The notes below the pieces were generated by a model. It was given only the letters and a program-made list of their open reading frames with translations, had not been told where the DNA came from and searched no databases. A stretch of DNA of 64,000 bases from assembly GCF_014287815.1 (NCBI RefSeq), contig NZ_JACOOQ010000004.1, positions 1 to 64,000 of the forward strand, given 5' to 3'. The stretch's first letter is position 1; the number at the start of each line of letters is the position of its first letter. The position numbers were made by a program, and so were the translations under genes. This document shows, piece after piece, positions 53,358 through 62,059 of this stretch. Origin of the DNA: Clostridium lentum. GTDB taxonomy: Bacteria > Bacillota > Clostridia > Clostridiales > Clostridiaceae.

Positions 53358-54365
53358 ATGAAGGTTGTTGATATGCACTGTGATACTATAGGTGCAATAT
53401 TTGAAAAAAGGAGTAAGGGAATAGTCTGTAATTTAAGGAAGAATGATTTACACCTTGATATAAATAAGATGGAACAAGGAAATTATCTTATGCAGAATTT
53501 TGCCATGTTTATCGATTTTAGAAGATATAAAAATACTTATAAGACATTATTGGAGATGATAGAGTGCTATGATAAGGAAATATCAGATAATGGAGATAAG
53601 ATTGCTAAAGTTTTAAAATATGAAGATATTGTAGTAAATGAAGCAAATGGAAAAATATCAAGCCTTTTGACATTAGAAGAAGGTGGAGCAATAGAAGGAA
53701 GTCTAGAAAATTTGCAGCATATATATAAAAGAGGTATTAGAATGATTACTCTTAATTGGAATTATCCCAATGGAATAGGATATCCCAACGTGAAAATTAA
53801 TGTTGATAAAAAGGGAGAGATAATTGGTAAGCCAGACTTCACTAAGCCAGATAAGAATAATGGCCTTACATCATGGGGATTTGAATTATTAGAAGCTATG
53901 GAGTATTTAGGAATAATACCAGATGTATCACATTTATCAGATGCAGGTTTTTATGATGTTTTAAAGCATAGCAAAAAGCCTTTCGTAGCAAGTCATAGTA
54001 ATGCAAGAAGCATTTGTAACCATGTGAGGAATATGGATGATGAGATGATTAAGCAATTGGCTCATAAAGGTGGAGTTATGGGAATAAATTTTTGTGCTGA
54101 CTTTATATCCTCAGAAAAGAATGGTTATACTTTTGGAACTATAAGTGATACCATCGAGCATATAAAATACATAAGAAATATTGCTGGAATTGACTGTATT
54201 GGTTTAGGTTCTGATTATGATGGAATACCAGGAAACATTGAAATGAAAGACTGTTCATATATACCAATGTTGGCAGATGAACTATTAAAGCATAAATTTA
54301 CTTATGATGAAGTGGAAAAGATATTTTTTAAAAATGTCTTAAGACTTTATAAAGAATTATTATAA
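53358..54365 (+). CDS. M19-family membrane dipeptidase-like metallopeptidase
   Basis: The 335-residue protein has VDMHCDTIGAIF (zinc site HxD), LTLEEGGAIEGS with bridging Glu, DVSHLSDAGFYDVL, FVASHSNARSI and GLGSDYDGIPG, the family set. Despite the family name it has no signal peptide and should be cytoplasmic, cleaving dipeptides including those with D-residues. AGGGGG precedes the ATG, 41 bases after thrS, so they may share a transcript. Confidence 0.93.
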   Translation: MKVVDMHCDTIGAIFEKRSKGIVCNLRKNDLHLDINKMEQGNYLMQNFAMFIDFRRYKNTYKTLLEMIECYDKEISDNGDKIAKVLKYEDIVVNEANGKISSLLTLEEGGAIEGSLENLQHIYKRGIRMITLNWNYPNGIGYPNVKINVDKKGEIIGKPDFTKPDKNNGLTSWGFELLEAMEYLGIIPDVSHLSDAGFYDVLKHSKKPFVASHSNARSICNHVRNMDDEMIKQLAHKGGVMGINFCADFISSEKNGYTFGTISDTIEHIKYIRNIAGIDCIGLGSDYDGIPGNIEMKDCSYIPMLADELLKHKFTYDEVEKIFFKNVLRLYKELL

Positions 54366-54442
54366 TTAGCATGACTTTATGAAATATTATATGAAAAATT
54401 ATTTAAAATCAAAGAGGATTTTCTTGTAGATAAGAAAATATA

Positions 54443-54515
54443 ATGAGACATGGGAGGCTTTCATCACTTTAAAATAGAAAGGGGAGTACGAAAGCAGCAC
54501 ATGTCTCATATTTTT
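54443..54515 (+). terminator. Large nested terminator hairpin
   Basis: The outer 10-bp stem ATGAGACATG/CATGTCTCAT, an internal loop GGAG/AGCA, a second stem GCTTTC/GAAAGC and a small CTTT/AAAG stem are nested, and five T follow. It ends the dipeptidase transcript. It is larger and more ordered than a simple terminator needs to be. Confidence 0.7.
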
Positions 54516-54528
54516 CATTTGCTTAGTG

Positions 54529-55371
54529 TTATTTATTTTGTTTTCTCCAATGACGAGGAGAGATACCTAAAATCGTTTTAAAGGCACGAGAAAAATGTAG
54601 TTGATTTTCATAACTAACGGCTTTTCCTATATCTGCTATAGATAAGTCTGTTAACTTTAATAATTCAGTGGCCTTTACCATTCTATAATTCATTAAAAAT
54701 TCTTGGGGGCTTTTACCTACGTTCTTTTTAAAAATTTTTCCTAAATAACTACGGTTAATTCCACATACTTCAGCAATTTCTTCAATTGAAATATCATTTT
54801 GAAAGTTTTGTTCTATAAAATTAATCGCTTCTTTAATATAGTAGTCACTCATCTTGCTTGTTTCAAAGAGACGTTTAGATTTTGAAGAACGAGTAAAATA
54901 GTCCCAAAATAGAAATAAGTGTCCAATGAGATGAAAAGGAGTTTCCTTTGGATGTTGTACAATATATAGCATTTCATTGAACATTGATTCTCTTAAATAT
55001 GTTGATTTATCATTATAAATAGGATTATCTAAGGACAAGTCAGTTAAATTAAGAGCCTCTTTAACTCTTAAACCATCAAACTCAAGCCATGTATACTCCC
55101 AAGGATCTTCATTATCAGCAATATAAGTTGTAATTTGTTTAGGAAAAATTAAAAAGCCTTGTCCGCTTTTAATTTGATAAGTTTGAGTAACTCCTTTGGA
55201 ATCATTTGCCATAAGTGTTCCACTGCCTGAAATTACATAATGAAATAAATAATGATTTCGTGAACTTGGACCGAAAGAGTGAGCAGGAGAACAATGTTCC
55301 CAGCCGTATTGATATAATCCTAAGTCAATAAAATTTTTATTTGGAAATATGGAAAATAAAATATCCTCCAT
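54529..55371 (-). CDS. msmR: AraC-family regulator of the msm-type raffinose operon
   Basis: The 280-residue protein has an N-terminal sugar-binding cupin (HYVISGSGTLMAND, GQGFLIFPKQITTYI) and a C-terminal double helix-turn-helix (ISIEEIAEVCGINRSYLGKIF, shown in part as EEIAEVCGINRSYL, and IADIGKAVSYENQLHFSRAF). It is divergent from the ABC importer and alpha-galactosidase genes, the layout of MsmR or RafR activators. The gap contains a perfect inverted repeat (55406-55462) suited to it. Raffinose or melibiose is the likely inducer. Confidence 0.88.
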   Translation of the reverse strand: MEDILFSIFPNKNFIDLGLYQYGWEHCSPAHSFGPSSRNHYLFHYVISGSGTLMANDSKGVTQTYQIKSGQGFLIFPKQITTYIADNEDPWEYTWLEFDGLRVKEALNLTDLSLDNPIYNDKSTYLRESMFNEMLYIVQHPKETPFHLIGHLFLFWDYFTRSSKSKRLFETSKMSDYYIKEAINFIEQNFQNDISIEEIAEVCGINRSYLGKIFKKNVGKSPQEFLMNYRMVKATELLKLTDLSIADIGKAVSYENQLHFSRAFKTILGISPRHWRKQNK

Positions 55372-55405
55372 GTTATTGCCTCCTTAAATGGGTAATAATT
55401 AAATA

Positions 55406-55462
55406 TATACCAAAATGATACATTAATTTAAAGTATAACATAAAATAACTCATTTTGGTATA
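55406..55462. promoter_or_regulatory. Inverted 13-bp half-sites, likely MsmR operator
   Basis: TATACCAAAATGA (55406-55418) and its exact complement (55450-55462) are 44 bases centre to centre, about four helical turns. They lie in the divergent region between the AraC regulator and the importer operon. Confidence 0.65.
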
Positions 55463-55570
55463 AATTATCTAAAATGTAGATATTCATAAGTCACATAGTG
55501 GTATGTTAAAATAAAATCATAAAGAAAAAATGTATAAAAGAGGTAAAAATATAATGGAAGGAGAGTAAAT

Positions 55571-56857
55571 ATGGCAAGAAAGAAAATAGCAATTTTAGGA
55601 ATGTTATTGGGAACTACTGCATTTATAGGATGTGGACAAGAAATTAGCAATAATGTAATTGAAGTAGAAATGGTATCATATAAACCAGAAGCTGTAGCTG
55701 CTTTTGAAGAAATTCAAAACAAATTTAATGAATCACATGATAATATTCATTTAACAATTAATTCACCTAATGAGGCTATGACAATTTTAAAGACAAGATT
55801 TATCAAAGAAGATTATCCAGATATTGTTGCAATTGGAGGTGATGTAAACTATTCCAATTTTTTAGATGCTGATTTATTTATGGATGTATCAGATTTTGAA
55901 GGAGTTAAGAATATAAAACAGTCTTATCTTGATATGGAAAAAGAACTAGAATTTACCCCGCATGAAGGTATATATGGCTTACCTTATGCAGCTAATGCAG
56001 CAGGAATTTTATATAATGAGGATATGTTTGTAGAACATGGATGGGAAATACCAGAAACATGGGATGAATTTATAGCTTTATGTGACACAATAGAAGAGGA
56101 AGGTATAGTACCAATCTATTTAGGTTTTAAAGATACATGGACATGCCTTGCACCATGGAATGCTTTGGCAGTTGGATTAACAGATTCAGATGTATATAAT
56201 CAGGTAAATAAGGGAAACACCACTTTTGAAAAAGAATATAAAGAAGTTGCTGAAAAAATGAAGATGCTGCTAAATTATGCTGAACCAAATCCATATGCTT
56301 ATAGTTATAATGATGCATGTACAGCATTTGCAAGAGGTGAGGCAGCAATGTATACCATTGGAAGTTATGCAGTACCACAAATTAAATCAGTAAATCCGGA
56401 TATGAATATTAATTCATTTACATTTCCAGCCAATGAATCAAAGGAAGACAATGTACTTAATTCAGGTATTGATCTTAACTTTGCTGTTATGAAAGAAAGC
56501 AGTGAGAAAAAAGAGGCAATTTATGAAGTATTAAGTTTTTTATATGAAGATGAAACTATTCAGATTTATTTAGATGATCAAGGAGGAATCACTTGTAAGG
56601 AAGGAAATTTCAAGGTTCCTAATGAGATTGGGGGCATGAGAGAGTATATAGAAGCTGGAAAAGTAGCAGATTTTCATGATCATCATTATCCAAGTGAGAT
56701 GAGTGTAGATGCATTAATTCAGACTTTCTTAATGGATGAAAGCGATGAAGCAGTGGAAACTTTCTTAAAACGTTTTGATTCTGAATGGGAAAGATATAAT
56801 AGAGATTTAATAAGAAAAGTAAAAGAGTATTATAAGGAGGAGCATAATGAAGAATAA
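55571..56857 (+). CDS. msmE: Sugar ABC transporter substrate-binding lipoprotein
   Basis: The 428-residue protein has a lipobox in TTAFIGCGQ (Cys21). The solute-binding family 1 fold follows: VEMVSYKPEAVAAFEEIQNKF, GIYGLPYAANAAGILYNEDMF and FARGEAAMYTIGSYAVPQI. It captures alpha-galactosides or related oligosaccharides outside the membrane and hands them to the two permeases encoded next. GGAGAG precedes the ATG. It is first gene of the operon, overlapping the next by 11 bases. Confidence 0.9.
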   Translation: MARKKIAILGMLLGTTAFIGCGQEISNNVIEVEMVSYKPEAVAAFEEIQNKFNESHDNIHLTINSPNEAMTILKTRFIKEDYPDIVAIGGDVNYSNFLDADLFMDVSDFEGVKNIKQSYLDMEKELEFTPHEGIYGLPYAANAAGILYNEDMFVEHGWEIPETWDEFIALCDTIEEEGIVPIYLGFKDTWTCLAPWNALAVGLTDSDVYNQVNKGNTTFEKEYKEVAEKMKMLLNYAEPNPYAYSYNDACTAFARGEAAMYTIGSYAVPQIKSVNPDMNINSFTFPANESKEDNVLNSGIDLNFAVMKESSEKKEAIYEVLSFLYEDETIQIYLDDQGGITCKEGNFKVPNEIGGMREYIEAGKVADFHDHHYPSEMSVDALIQTFLMDESDEAVETFLKRFDSEWERYNRDLIRKVKEYYKEEHNEE

Positions 56858-57722
56858 AATGACAAATAAAGAAAAAACATTCTTAGCAATTATTATACCT
56901 GTTGTAATCCTTTTCTTTATATTTAATACATTACCGATGATTAAGGGATTTATATATAGTTTGACAAATTATAAGGGATATGGTTCTTACCAGTTTGTAG
57001 GATTTAGAAATTATATAGATTTATTTTCAGATGTCAGAGTAGGAAAAAGTTATTTATTTACTTTTAAGTATGCCTTAGTAGGAACAGTTCTTGTAAATGT
57101 TTTAAGTATTATTATGGCCTTAGCATTAAATGCACAAATTCGTTTTAAAAGTGCGTTAAGAGGAATATATTTTGTACCTAATATTTTAGGAGGACTTGTA
57201 GTTGGATATATATTTAGTTTCTTTTTTACTTATATATTGCCTGCAGTAGGAGATACATTTAATATTTCATGGCTACAGAATAGTATTTTAGCAAGTGAAA
57301 AATATGCATGGATTGCAGTAATAGTTGTAGGAGTATGGCAGGCTGTAGCAATGAATACAATAATTTATATTTCAGGTTTACAAACAGTACCTGAGGAGGT
57401 ATATGAAGCATCTATGTTAGATGGAGTAAACAAATGGCAACAATTTTGGAAGGTTACTTTTCCTTTAATAATGCCTTTTGTAACAATAAATTTAGTGCTT
57501 AGCACAAAAAATATGCTGATGGTCTTTGATCAAATTATGTCTTTAACAAAAGGTGGACCAGCACAGAGCACCGAATCTATATCTTATTTGATTTATCAAA
57601 ATGGTATGTCAGGTGGGCAATTTGGATTCCAAAGTGCCAATGCTGTGATATTCTTTTTAATTATTGTGGGTATATCACTATTTCAAATGACTGTATTAAA
57701 TAAAAAGGAGGAGCAACTATAA
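56847..57722 (+). CDS. msmF: Sugar ABC transporter permease 1
   Basis: The 291-residue membrane protein has six predicted helices and the EAA loop PEEVYEASMLDGVNKWQQFW, where the ATPase docks. It belongs to the MalF-like carbohydrate permeases. AGGAGG lies in the end of the binding-protein gene, and the frames overlap by 11 bases. It shares one base of its stop with the next start (TAATG). The energising ATPase (MsmK-like) is not in the window. Confidence 0.92.
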   Translation: MKNKMTNKEKTFLAIIIPVVILFFIFNTLPMIKGFIYSLTNYKGYGSYQFVGFRNYIDLFSDVRVGKSYLFTFKYALVGTVLVNVLSIIMALALNAQIRFKSALRGIYFVPNILGGLVVGYIFSFFFTYILPAVGDTFNISWLQNSILASEKYAWIAVIVVGVWQAVAMNTIIYISGLQTVPEEVYEASMLDGVNKWQQFWKVTFPLIMPFVTINLVLSTKNMLMVFDQIMSLTKGGPAQSTESISYLIYQNGMSGGQFGFQSANAVIFFLIIVGISLFQMTVLNKKEEQL

Positions 57723-58561
57723 TGAAAAAGATAGGAAAGACAAACTGGCTATTAACCGGTGTACTTATTTTAGGAACTATAACAGTATTCTTCCCTTTAT
57801 ATATGGCATTGATTATTGCTTTTAAGAAACCTAGTGAAATGACTAATGATGTGGCAGGTTCGCTAACACTTCCTGAAAAATTTAGTTTTAGTAACTTTAG
57901 TAAGGCCATGGAAGTAACAGATTTTTGGCACTCTTTATCCAACAGTCTTCTGATTACAGTTGTAACTATTATCTTGGCAATATTAATTCACAGTATTGCT
58001 GGATATGTTATAGGAAGAAGTATGAATAAGAAAAAGGGGTATAAATTAACATATTTTTATATAGTAAGTGGTATGTTTGTTCCTTTTTCAATCTTAATGA
58101 TGCCTCTCGTAAAACAAACAGCTCAAATGCATTTAGGAAATCGTGCTGGCGTTATTATTCTTTATTTAGTATTTTATATGCCAATGAATATATTGCTTTA
58201 TTCAGGATATATGAAGAATATTCCTACAGCTCTTGAAGAAGCAGCGGAAATAGATGGAGCTACTACTTGGAAAACTTATTGGAAAGTTATTTTTCCAATG
58301 ATGATGCCTATGCATGCAACAGTAGCAATATTAACAGCTCTTGGAACATGGAATGATGTGATGACTCCATTAGTTATTATGTCAGGGACAGGCGAAAATA
58401 CTCTTCCATTAGCACAATTAAATTTCCAAACACAATTTGGTACAAATTATAATTTAGCATTTGCATCATATATATTAGCCTTAATTCCAATTTTAATTTT
58501 CTATATAATTTGTCAAAAACAAATTTTAAATGGAGTTGCTAATGGTGCAGTAAAAGGATAA
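57722..58561 (+). CDS. msmG: Sugar ABC transporter permease 2
   Basis: The 279-residue MalG-like membrane protein has six helices and the EAA motif ALEEAAEIDGATTWKTYW. AAGGAGG is 12 bases before the ATG. It forms the channel with the preceding permease. The stop is 14 bases before the broken sucrose phosphorylase gene, so all belong to one operon. Confidence 0.92.
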   Translation: MKKIGKTNWLLTGVLILGTITVFFPLYMALIIAFKKPSEMTNDVAGSLTLPEKFSFSNFSKAMEVTDFWHSLSNSLLITVVTIILAILIHSIAGYVIGRSMNKKKGYKLTYFYIVSGMFVPFSILMMPLVKQTAQMHLGNRAGVIILYLVFYMPMNILLYSGYMKNIPTALEEAAEIDGATTWKTYWKVIFPMMMPMHATVAILTALGTWNDVMTPLVIMSGTGENTLPLAQLNFQTQFGTNYNLAFASYILALIPILIFYIICQKQILNGVANGAVKG

Positions 58562-58575
58562 AGGAGAAGTAATAT

Positions 58576-59138
58576 ATGAAACTTAAAAATGAAATTATGT
58601 TGATAACTTATGCTGATAGCTTAGGAAAAAATTTAAAGGATTTGCACACGGTATTAGATAAGTATTATAAAGAAGCAGTGGGAGGAGTACACATTCTTCC
58701 TTTCTTTCCTTCTTCGGCAGATAGAGGTTTTGCACCAATGTGTTATGATAAAGTTGATGAAGCATTTGGAAATTATAATGATATTGAAAAAATTGGAAAA
58801 GACTATTATTTTTTTTTGCACCAGGGATTCCACAAATATATTATGTGGGAATGTTAGCTGGTGAAAATGATTTAGAGCTTATGGAAAGAACAAAAAATGG
58901 ACGTGATATTAATAGACATTATTATTCGTTAGAAGAAATAGAAGTTGAGCAAGAGAGACCTGTTGTAAGAAAGTTAAAAGAATTAATGGAATTAAGAAAC
59001 AATCATCCAGCCTTTAATTTAGATTGAGATATTAAGATTCAGTGTGAAGGCTCAAAAATGAGAATTACTAGATCTTATAATGCTGATAAAATTGTACTTG
59101 TAGCAGATTTAATGAACTATGAATTTGAAATTCAATAA
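58576..59138 (+). pseudogene. gtfA: Sucrose phosphorylase remnant
   Basis: AAAGGAG and an ATG start a GH13 sucrose phosphorylase ([39 protein letters not shown]). After IGKDYYF, at a nine-T run, the sequence jumps to the C-terminal third in another phase ([19 protein letters not shown]). That part has a further TGA at about 59026-59028 inside what should be NLDGDIKI. About 300 codons, including the catalytic Asp and Glu, are missing. Intact enzymes split sucrose with phosphate into glucose 1-phosphate and fructose. Flanking genes of the operon are intact. Confidence 0.88.
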
Positions 59139-59158
59139 GTAGTAAGGGAGAAAGATAT

Positions 59159-61357
59159 ATGGCTATTAAAATAGAGAATAGATTATTTCAAATTGAAACA
59201 GAGCATACGTCATATCAAATGAAGGTAGATAAGTATGGCGTATTAACCCATCTTTGGTATGGTGCAAAAACTGAATGTTCTATGGATTATTTATTAGATT
59301 ATCCAGATGTGGGTTTCTCTGGCAATATATATGAAGCAGAAAATCAAAGAACTTATTCACTAAATACATTACCACAGGAATATTCAACTAGCGGTGTTGG
59401 GGATTTTCGTATACCAGCTATTACTGTGACCCATGATGATGGTAGTAGGGCGTTAGATTTAAGATACAGTGGGCATAAAATAAGTAGAGGAAAATATAAT
59501 ATTGATGGTTTACCAGCTGTATATGCAACGGAAGAAGAGGCCGAAACTTTAGAAATAGTGATGGAAGATACAGCTACTAATATTGAAGTAATATTAATGT
59601 ATGGAGTTCTACCAAAGAAGGATATTATTACAAGAAGTACGGTAATAATCAATAATGGAACTACACCAATTACCATAAATAAGGCTCATAGTTTATGCCT
59701 TGATTTACCAGAGGGAAACTGGCAAAGCATTCATTTCCATGGAAGACATGCTATGGAACGTCAAATGGAAAGATGTGAGCTAATTCATGGCATTGAAGAA
59801 TTCAGTAGTAGCAGGGGAACATCAAGCCATCAGCAAAATCCAACTATTCTTTTATGTGAAAAAGAATGTACAGAAACAAGTGGATTTTGTGTAGGAGCAG
59901 CCTTAATGTATAGTGGTGGTTTCCAAACACAAATTGAAAAAGATCAATTAAAGCAAGTTCGTGTTGTAATGGGGATAAATCCTGAAACATTTTCTTGGAA
60001 GTTAAATGCCAGTGAAAGATTTAATACACCAGAAGTGATATTATCTTGTTCAATGGAAGGAACAGCTAAATTATCACAGCAATTCCATAAGATAATTAGA
60101 CATAATGTATGCAGAGGAAAATATCAGTTATCTCAAAGACCAATCTTAATTAATAACTGGGAAGCAACTTATTTTGATTTTGATGAAAAGAAAATATTAG
60201 ATATTGCTAAAGAAGCTTCAAAAATTGGTATTGATATGTTTGTTTTAGATGACGGATGGTTTGGTAAACGAGATTCAGACAATTCAGGCCTAGGTGATTG
60301 GTATGTCAATGAAAACAAGATTAAAGGTGGTTTAGCTACTTTAATTTCTAAAATTAATGATTTAGGAATGAAATTTGGTATTTGGTTTGAGCCAGAAATG
60401 GTTTCAGAAGATAGTAATTTATATAGAGAACATCCGGAATGGGCCATTAAGATACCAGGAAGAAATCCTATGAGAAGTAGATATCAATTGGTTCTTGATA
60501 TGTCAAATCCAGAGGTAATTGAATATTTATATAATTCTATTAGTGATATATTAAAAAACAATAATATTGAATATGTAAAATGGGATATGAATAGAAGTAT
60601 TAGTGATTGGTATAGTACTTGTTTACCAAGCAGTAGACAAGGTGAGCAGCCTCACAGATATATACTTGGCTTATATGAACTGTTGGAAAGATTAATAACT
60701 GACTTCCCACATATTCTTTTTGAAGGATGCAGTGGTGGTGGGGGAAGATTTGATGCCGGAATGCTATATTATTCTCCACAGATATGGTGTAGTGATAATA
60801 CCGATGCTCATGAAAGAACTTTTATCCAGTATGGAACAAGTTTCTTTTATCCAATTTCTACAGTGGGATCGCATGTGTCAGCAGTACCAAATCATCAAAC
60901 TGGCAGAATAACTTCCCTTGATACAAGAGGAATAGTTGCTATGGCAGGTAGTTTTGGTTATGAGTTAGACTTAAGCACTTTAACTGAAGAAGAAAAAGAG
61001 ACTATGAAAGAGCAAGTTAAAAAGTATCGTCAGTATCAATTATTAATTCACAATGGAGATTATTATCGTTTGACTAATCCTCATAATAGTAGAATAGCAG
61101 CATGGCAGTGGAATGATAATACTAATGGCAATGTTTTAGTGCAAGGAGTTGTTTTTAGAGCTGTAGCTAATATGGTGAGAGATAAAATTAAGCTTATGGG
61201 CGTAGATGCTTTAGCAAAATATAAACTTAAAGGTACCGGTGAAATATATTCAGGCATGGCACTGATGACTGGTGGAATTCTTATACCACGTACTACAGGT
61301 GATGATGCTGCTTTTGAACTTTTCTTTGAAAAACTAGCCAATGATGAAGAAAAATAA
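59159..61357 (+). CDS. aga: Alpha-galactosidase (GH36)
   Basis: The 732-residue enzyme has the N-terminal beta-sandwich, then WEATYFDFDEKK, FVLDDGWFGKRD, VKWDMNRSISDW with the nucleophile Asp near 476, and GGGGRFDAGMLYYSPQIWCS leading to the acid/base Asp near 546. There is no signal peptide, so it acts inside the cell. It releases galactose from raffinose, melibiose and stachyose imported by the preceding transporter. GGGAG precedes the ATG. It is last gene of the operon; a plain AT-rich gap follows. Confidence 0.96.
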   Translation: MAIKIENRLFQIETEHTSYQMKVDKYGVLTHLWYGAKTECSMDYLLDYPDVGFSGNIYEAENQRTYSLNTLPQEYSTSGVGDFRIPAITVTHDDGSRALDLRYSGHKISRGKYNIDGLPAVYATEEEAETLEIVMEDTATNIEVILMYGVLPKKDIITRSTVIINNGTTPITINKAHSLCLDLPEGNWQSIHFHGRHAMERQMERCELIHGIEEFSSSRGTSSHQQNPTILLCEKECTETSGFCVGAALMYSGGFQTQIEKDQLKQVRVVMGINPETFSWKLNASERFNTPEVILSCSMEGTAKLSQQFHKIIRHNVCRGKYQLSQRPILINNWEATYFDFDEKKILDIAKEASKIGIDMFVLDDGWFGKRDSDNSGLGDWYVNENKIKGGLATLISKINDLGMKFGIWFEPEMVSEDSNLYREHPEWAIKIPGRNPMRSRYQLVLDMSNPEVIEYLYNSISDILKNNNIEYVKWDMNRSISDWYSTCLPSSRQGEQPHRYILGLYELLERLITDFPHILFEGCSGGGGRFDAGMLYYSPQIWCSDNTDAHERTFIQYGTSFFYPISTVGSHVSAVPNHQTGRITSLDTRGIVAMAGSFGYELDLSTLTEEEKETMKEQVKKYRQYQLLIHNGDYYRLTNPHNSRIAAWQWNDNTNGNVLVQGVVFRAVANMVRDKIKLMGVDALAKYKLKGTGEIYSGMALMTGGILIPRTTGDDAAFELFFEKLANDEEK

Positions 61358-61418
61358 TTGGAATAAGAATAGTAAATAAAAAATAATATATTCATAGTAA
61401 TAAAAAAGAGATGAGGAT

Positions 61419-61763
61419 ATGAAAAAGAAAACAATTTTATCTTTAATACTATGTGCAGCAATGATGATTACATGTACGTGTGGTAATTCAAAGGATAAAG
61501 AGAGATTTACTCCAGAAGTAAATGAGACAACTGGAGGTGAAGTTGAAGATGTAAGTGGGGTTGCAGCATATATAACAGCTAATGCACCTATAGCAGATAA
61601 TTGGCAGGAAATGCTTGAGAAAGAAATCAATAGTACTTATGGAGAAAAAATAAGTAAAGTAGAATATTTAGAAGGTGACTTGTACACTGCATATGTTATA
61701 AAGGATGGAAAAGAAGTACCTTATGTTACAGTAAATGCAAGAACAGGGTATTTTCATGGATAA
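61419..61763 (+). CDS. Small lipoprotein, 114 aa
   Basis: The signal sequence ends in AAMMITCTCGN, a lipobox with Cys19 or Cys21. A short acidic spacer follows (NETTGGEVEDVSG), then a compact domain of about 70 residues with DNWQEMLEKEINSTYGE and VPYVTVNARTGYFHG; the last part resembles a small beta-sheet of the PepSY/YpmB type. GAGG precedes the ATG. It could belong to the sugar operon transcript or stand alone. Function is unknown. Confidence 0.7.
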   Translation: MKKKTILSLILCAAMMITCTCGNSKDKERFTPEVNETTGGEVEDVSGVAAYITANAPIADNWQEMLEKEINSTYGEKISKVEYLEGDLYTAYVIKDGKEVPYVTVNARTGYFHG

Positions 61764-61768
61764 ATAAG

Positions 61769-61800
61769 AAGCAGCAGTAGAAATACTGCTGTCTTTTATA
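61769..61800 (+). terminator. Rho-independent terminator
   Basis: CAGCAGTA and TACTGCTG pair around a GAAA tetraloop and are followed by a T-rich tail. Confidence 0.8.
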
Positions 61801-61860
61801 TAGTTTATAACAGAACATAATTTATAATATATAATAAGGTTAAATGATAAAGGATGTGAT

Positions 61861-62013
61861 ATGGAGATGGGTTCAAATAAATGTACTTTAAGAAAAGAAA
61901 TTAAAAATGAAATAGCAAAATACATAGACAATGAATTTATGAATGAAACCATGAAGGAAATTGTTAATTACATAAATACTACTAGTAAAGTTCTAATTGA
62001 TGATTCTAATTGA
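61861..62013 (+). CDS. Small hypothetical protein, 50 aa
   Basis: AAGGA lies six bases before an ATG that opens a 50-codon frame. It starts MEMGSNKCTLRKEIKNEIAK and is predicted to be two amphipathic helices. No family is recognised. topB begins 46 bases downstream. Composition and site support translation, but conservation is untested. Confidence 0.5.
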   Translation: MEMGSNKCTLRKEIKNEIAKYIDNEFMNETMKEIVNYINTTSKVLIDDSN

Positions 62014-62059
62014 TAAAATATGATATAATAAATAAAAACTGTAACGAAGAGGTAAATAT

